17,880 nucleotides of DNA from the NCBI GenBank assembly GCA_029263275.1, contig JAJCXU010000666.1, positions 1 to 17,880 on the forward strand, in the 5' to 3' direction. This document shows, one piece after another, positions 14,311-17,880 of the stretch. The notes under the pieces were generated by a model. It saw only the letters and a list, made by a program, of their open reading frames with translations. It was not told the origin of the DNA and made no database searches. Both the position numbers and the translations under genes were made by a program. The stretch is from Ilumatobacter sp. GTDB lineage: Bacteria; Actinomycetota; Acidimicrobiia; Acidimicrobiales; Ilumatobacteraceae. Position 1 is the stretch's first letter. The number at the start of each line of letters is the position of its first letter.

Positions 14311-15120
14311 ATGTCTCCCGACCCGTACCGCGTCGCGCCACCCGAGCCACACGCCAGCCCCGATGTCCCACGACTGACCCCGTTGGTTCAGGCACACGAC
14401 TTGACCCGCCGGTGGGGTCGCGGCAGCAGCGCTCAGCTCGGCGTCGATCGCGTCGACCTCAACATCGGATCGGGCGAGCTCGCGTCAATCGTCGGGCCCT
14501 CGGGCAGCGGCAAGTCGACGCTCGGAGCGCTGATCGCCGGTATCGACAACCCCACCTCGGGTTCACTTGTCGTCGATGGCACTCGTATCGACTCGCTGTC
14601 GAACGATCGACTGGCCCGATGGCGCGGCCGCACCGTCGGCATCGTGTTCCAGGACTTCCACCTCCTCCCGACACTCAGTGCCGAGGAGAACGTCGAACTC
14701 GCTGTGCAGCTGGCTGATCGCAGCGTTCACCGGCGTGAGCGTCGGGAGCGGAGCCGTGATGCGCTTGCATCGGTGGGGTTGGCTGACAAACGCCGCCGCC
14801 TTCCGACGCAGCTGAGTGGTGGGGAGCAACAGCGCGTCGCCATCGCTCGTGCGCTGGTGACCCGTCCCCGACTGATCGTCGCGGATGAGCCGACGGGCAG
14901 CCTCGACCAGGCATCCGGTCACGTCGTCTTCGAACTGCTCGCCGGGCTGACCGCCACCGGAACCACGGTCTTGTTCATCACGCACGATCCCGAGCTCGCT
15001 CGCCGTGCCGATCGGCAAATCGAGATGCTCGACGGCCGCATCGCCACCCACACCGCGGCCGGCATCGACATGTCGCCGCTGGTGGCTGCCGGAACGATCG
15101 ACGAGCAGGTGGCGCGATGA
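14311..15120 (+). CDS. ABC transporter ATP-binding protein (MacB/LolD-type)
   Basis: This is the nucleotide-binding subunit of a type VII (MacB/LolD-like) ABC system, 269 residues from ATG 14311. Walker A is GPSGSGKST (62-70), the Q-loop Gln is Q114 in [18 protein letters not shown], the signature is LSGGEQQR (about 168-175), Walker B is [12 protein letters not shown] (188-199) with catalytic E193, and the switch His is H225 in ITHD. The phrase [19 protein letters not shown] is typical of MacB/LolD ATPases. ATG 14311 follows GGAA with a short spacer; ATG 14257 would add 18 residues and is possible. The stop overlaps the permease ATG (ATGA), so the two are surely one transporter. Such systems move envelope substrates or transmit mechanical force rather than import solutes. 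Confidence 0.95.
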   Translation: MSPDPYRVAPPEPHASPDVPRLTPLVQAHDLTRRWGRGSSAQLGVDRVDLNIGSGELASIVGPSGSGKSTLGALIAGIDNPTSGSLVVDGTRIDSLSNDRLARWRGRTVGIVFQDFHLLPTLSAEENVELAVQLADRSVHRRERRERSRDALASVGLADKRRRLPTQLSGGEQQRVAIARALVTRPRLIVADEPTGSLDQASGHVVFELLAGLTATGTTVLFITHDPELARRADRQIEMLDGRIATHTAAGIDMSPLVAAGTIDEQVAR

Positions 15121-17348
15121 TCCGCCGCCTGTTCCGAGAGATCGGCCGAGCCCCGGTCCGCATCCTGACCAGCGTCATGGCGCTCGCTCTCGCCATCGGC
15201 GCGATTGGGGTGCTCGCCATCCCCGCAGTGTCGACGAACTCGCTGCGCGACGCAGCAGAGGCCGACGGCATCCCGCAGGTGATCGTGCCGATCGACGACA
15301 GCAAGACATTCGACGTCGCAGGCATCGTCGGTTCGGTGGACAACGTCGATCGAGCCGAGGCCGAAGTCCTCACGTTCGTCGAGATCGACGGTCGTACGAC
15401 CGACGTCTTGGGCGTCGACTTCGGCAATCAAGAGATCGACATCGTTCACGCCGACGTCGGTCGCTTGCCTGCCGCAGCCGGTGAGGTGTTGGTGACCGAC
15501 GGTCTCGCGCAGATCGGTGACCGTTTCGAGATCCCGTTGCCGGGAGGCGAAGCCTCGTCAGCCACGATGTCGGCCGAGGTGGTCGGAGTCGGTGGCACTG
15601 CGTTCTGGAGTGAGGACGATGTCGTCTTCACGAGTTTGGAGAGCGCGGCGGCAATCGCCGGCGTCGACGGCGCTAACCGGATCGTCGTGGGCACCACCGA
15701 CTTGAGTGCTGACGCTCTGAGCGACACGTCGAGAGATCTCCGTGCAGCACTGACCGAAGCCGGAATCACGACGACCTCCTTGCCGTTCACGGTCCCTGAC
15801 GGCCACCACCCGATCGAGGAAGCTATCGACCAGATCAGCATGCTCGTCGGCATGCTCGGCATCGTGGCCGGACTGGTTGCCCTCGTCCTGTTGGCCTCAA
15901 CGGTGAACACGTTGATCACCGAACGCACCCGAGAAGTCGCGGTGATGCGCGCTCTTGGTGCGCCGAATCGCCAGATGCGGCGACGACTTCGCCGCCTGGC
16001 GCTCAGTATCGCGGCTGCGGCGGTGGTCCTCGGACTCCCGCTCGGTATCGCGATCTCGAACTTCATCGCGCGCATGATCCTCACCGAATTCGTCGGCATC
16101 ACGCCGGGCTTCGCCGTGTCGATTCCGGTGATGGTCGGGAGTGCGCTCTTCGCACTGCTCGGAGCACGGATCGTGGCGGCCCGTGCGGCCCGGCGGGTCA
16201 CCGCCCGGCCACTTGCTGAGGCCCTCCGCGACCGCAATGGCTCCCCGTTCGGTCGTCGCCTGTCCGAGCGCTTGACCGCCCGGGTTCGGGTGGGAGCGCT
16301 CCTCGACCGCACCGCGGTTCGCAACGGCGTACACCAGCGGGCGCGGTCCTTCGCGATGTTCGCCCAGATCACGGCCGCAGTTGCTGCGCTGCTGATCGTG
16401 GCGTCACTCGCCACGACCATCACCGACTACAACGCCGCAGAGATCGAGCCCGTGCAGTGGGGGTCGCGAACCTTTGTGCCCGGACCAGGCCTCGACATCG
16501 ACGCCTCGATCGCCGACTCGGACCCGCGGTCCGAGGTTGGCATCGACATCGCTGGCGAACTCGAGGGCTGGGAAACAGATCTGGTGGGCTTCGCCCCCGA
16601 CACGCTGATGATCGATCGCACGATGGACGCCGGGCGATGGTTTGCCGCGCCCGGTGAGGTGGCACTCTCGACGGGATTCGCCGAGCGCATCGACGTGGAG
16701 ATCGGCGACGAGATCGACGTCGAACTGGCCTCCGGATCGCACCGCTACACCGTGGTCGGCCTGCACCCGGACAGTGGTCGGTCGGTCTTCATCGACACGA
16801 GCGAGCTGGCAGCCGACATGAACCGGCCGGGAATGGGCAACGTGGTCATGTCACTCGACGAAGAGTCACCGGCCTACATGACCGGCCTCTTGAGCGTCGA
16901 ACGTCTGACCGACATCAGTGAAGATGACTCGGGGCGCGATGCGATCTTGATGATCTTCACGGCGATCGGTGCGATCGTCGTGGCGGTCGCCGGCCTGGCG
17001 GTCGCCTCCGGCCTCGCGGTCGGGGTCTACGAGCGCCGGCACGAGTTCGCCGCGATGCGTGCGGTCGGCGGTCGGCGCCGCCACATCTTCCGAGTGGTGG
17101 TCGCCGAACTGCTGCCGCTCGGAACGTTGGGAATCGGTGCTGGCCTCGTTGCCGGCTGGTTCGGAGGCGCGGCGATCATGGAGTCGTTCGAAGCATCGAA
17201 CGCCGTCGAGATCGGCTACACGTTCGCCACGGGTGCCATTCCGGCCGCCGTCGGTGCCGTCGTCATCGGATCGCTGCTGCTCGGCGGGCTGATGGTCCGT
17301 CGGGTGACTCGTCAGCCGGTGGCAGTGACATTGCGCGGTGCAGCATGA
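15117..17348 (+). CDS. ABC transporter permease with two FtsX domains
   Basis: This is the 743-residue membrane partner of the preceding ATPase. The first membrane helix is at about 15-38, followed by an extracytoplasmic MacB-type domain (about 40-235), then the first FtsX unit (about 240-365: TM, TLITERTREVAVMRALGAPN coupling helix, two more TMs). A further TM (about 412-435) leads to a second extracytoplasmic domain and the second FtsX unit (about 615-743) with GVYERRHEFAAMRAVGGRRR. The duplicated FtsX design is that of single-chain permeases of the DUF214/SalY-like group. The start ATG 15117 overlaps the ATPase stop, with AGGTGG 4 nt upstream. The stop overlaps the next ATG at 17345. The substrate is not evident; antibiotic or lipoprotein export and envelope sensing are possibilities. 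Confidence 0.95.
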   Translation: MIRRLFREIGRAPVRILTSVMALALAIGAIGVLAIPAVSTNSLRDAAEADGIPQVIVPIDDSKTFDVAGIVGSVDNVDRAEAEVLTFVEIDGRTTDVLGVDFGNQEIDIVHADVGRLPAAAGEVLVTDGLAQIGDRFEIPLPGGEASSATMSAEVVGVGGTAFWSEDDVVFTSLESAAAIAGVDGANRIVVGTTDLSADALSDTSRDLRAALTEAGITTTSLPFTVPDGHHPIEEAIDQISMLVGMLGIVAGLVALVLLASTVNTLITERTREVAVMRALGAPNRQMRRRLRRLALSIAAAAVVLGLPLGIAISNFIARMILTEFVGITPGFAVSIPVMVGSALFALLGARIVAARAARRVTARPLAEALRDRNGSPFGRRLSERLTARVRVGALLDRTAVRNGVHQRARSFAMFAQITAAVAALLIVASLATTITDYNAAEIEPVQWGSRTFVPGPGLDIDASIADSDPRSEVGIDIAGELEGWETDLVGFAPDTLMIDRTMDAGRWFAAPGEVALSTGFAERIDVEIGDEIDVELASGSHRYTVVGLHPDSGRSVFIDTSELAADMNRPGMGNVVMSLDEESPAYMTGLLSVERLTDISEDDSGRDAILMIFTAIGAIVVAVAGLAVASGLAVGVYERRHEFAAMRAVGGRRRHIFRVVVAELLPLGTLGIGAGLVAGWFGGAAIMESFEASNAVEIGYTFATGAIPAAVGAVVIGSLLLGGLMVRRVTRQPVAVTLRGAA

Positions 17349-17500
17349 CGACCACCGTCGCAACCCTCCGCCTCTCCGCGTTGTCGGCTGCAGCCGTTGC
17401 TGTCTCTTCGGTCGTCACCGGCGTGATCGTGCTCGTCGCGGCGCTACCAGTTGAAGCGTGGGCGATTGGCGTCGCCCGCGTGAAAGACTGGTCGGCATGA
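17345..17500 (+). CDS. Small membrane protein, 51 residues
   Basis: I recognise no family. The frame opens at ATG 17345, overlapping the permease stop (ATGA), and closes at TGA 17498-17500, overlapping the next ATG in the same way. The product begins MTTTVATLRLSALSAAAVAV and has a hydrophobic stretch at about 12-36 that can form one membrane helix, followed by a short tail ending VARVKDWSA. Most codons end in G or C, like the neighbours. The two 4-nt overlaps strongly argue that it is translated by coupling. It may be a subunit or regulator of the transporter or a partner of the sensor protein; this is inference from position only. Confidence 0.65.
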   Translation: MTTTVATLRLSALSAAAVAVSSVVTGVIVLVAALPVEAWAIGVARVKDWSA

Positions 17501-17880
17501 ACGGGCCCGCGGAGACCAGGTCGGCGGCCGACGAGCATGCTGACCAGCCCGACAATCAGCTGGGCGAGCAGCCCGAGGATTCAGCCGCGGGATCGGCGAC
17601 ATGGAGCGCGCCGTCTGGGACGCCGGTTCCCCCGGCGCCACAGCGGCGTCCGACACCCGACTTCGCGAGCCGGCTCGCCGACGTTGACCGCCGGATCAGC
17701 GAAGCCGGCTTGCCGTTCGACTCGGTACGCACCGGTCTCGAGTGGTGGTATCGCCCACTCATCGATCCACAAACCTGGACGGCACTCGGCTGGCTGTTCG
17801 TCGGTGCGATCTGGGGTGCGCTCATGATGGTCCTGGTGGTGGCCGTCACCGCCGTCGTGTTTGCGCTCTCGCTCATCGGC
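17497..17880 (+). CDS. Sensor-domain membrane protein, probably histidine kinase N-terminus (3' end outside window)
   Basis: The first 128 residues are visible and the frame is still open at the window end. The first ~60 residues are hydrophilic and rich in Pro, Ala and Glu. Then come DFASRLADVDRRISEAGLPF and EWWYRPLIDPQTWTALGWLF, leading into a long hydrophobic helix pair (GWLFVGAIWGALMMVLVVAV and onward). The pattern of an aromatic motif, 'RPLxDPxTWxxL', then membrane helices resembles the 'putative sensor' domain found in front of actinobacterial histidine kinases. ATG 17497 overlaps the microprotein stop. Following an ABC transporter, a histidine kinase is a natural prediction, but the kinase core lies outside the window, so a stand-alone sensor-domain protein is also possible. 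Confidence 0.7.
   Translation, partial: MNGPAETRSAADEHADQPDNQLGEQPEDSAAGSATWSAPSGTPVPPAPQRRPTPDFASRLADVDRRISEAGLPFDSVRTGLEWWYRPLIDPQTWTALGWLFVGAIWGALMMVLVVAVTAVVFALSLIG

Overview
The window is GC-rich, tightly packed bacterial DNA with GTG as well as ATG starts, several starts without a visible Shine-Dalgarno (SD) sequence, ATGA stop/start overlaps and several typically actinobacterial families (DUF222/13E12 HNH protein, SigE-type ECF sigma factor, 'sensor domain' membrane protein). I infer an actinobacterium, possibly of the Acidimicrobiia (Ilumatobacter-like). The lineage is inference, not something read directly from a marker gene.

Region 1 (1-4513, + strand) is the distal end of a complex I operon: the 3' part of nuoL, then nuoM and nuoN, joined by 1-nt and 4-nt overlaps. 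NuoL has an acidic, His-containing insert with an 18-bp tandem repeat, and NuoM has a 60-residue acidic, His-containing C-terminal tail. Region 2 (4514-8063) holds small housekeeping-type genes: a DUF4440/NTF2-like protein (-) with short repeats at both ends, a HAD hydrolase (+) with an apparently leaderless start, a DUF222-HNH endonuclease-like protein (-) and a SAM methyltransferase (+). The last two diverge from a region holding a perfect 9+9-bp palindrome.

Region 3 (8074-10277, - strand) is a two-gene unit: an ECF sigma factor followed, with a 4-nt overlap, by a 555-residue single-pass membrane protein placed where an anti-sigma factor would be. Region 4 (10344-12602) has a GNAT acetyltransferase followed by an APH(6)/hydroxyurea-type antibiotic kinase homologue (-), divergent from a nitroreductase (+). 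Overlapping back-to-back -10 elements lie between the two transcription units. Region 5 (12698-14161, - strand) has a 2'-5' RNA ligase (ThpR-like), a decayed P-loop kinase pseudogene and a second GNAT acetyltransferase.

Region 6 (14311-17880, + strand, runs off the window) is a chain of four genes linked by three consecutive ATGA overlaps: a MacB/LolD-type ABC ATPase, a two-FtsX-domain permease, a 51-residue membrane microprotein, and the start of a sensor-domain protein, probably a histidine kinase. A perfect 12-bp-stem, 4-nt-loop hairpin lies between this operon and the RNA ligase gene. No tRNA, rRNA, CRISPR array or transposase was seen. The longest stretch without a gene is about 250 bases (5782-6031). 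The best candidates for something new are the four-gene ABC/microprotein/sensor chain, the two strong palindromes, and the sigma/membrane-protein pair.
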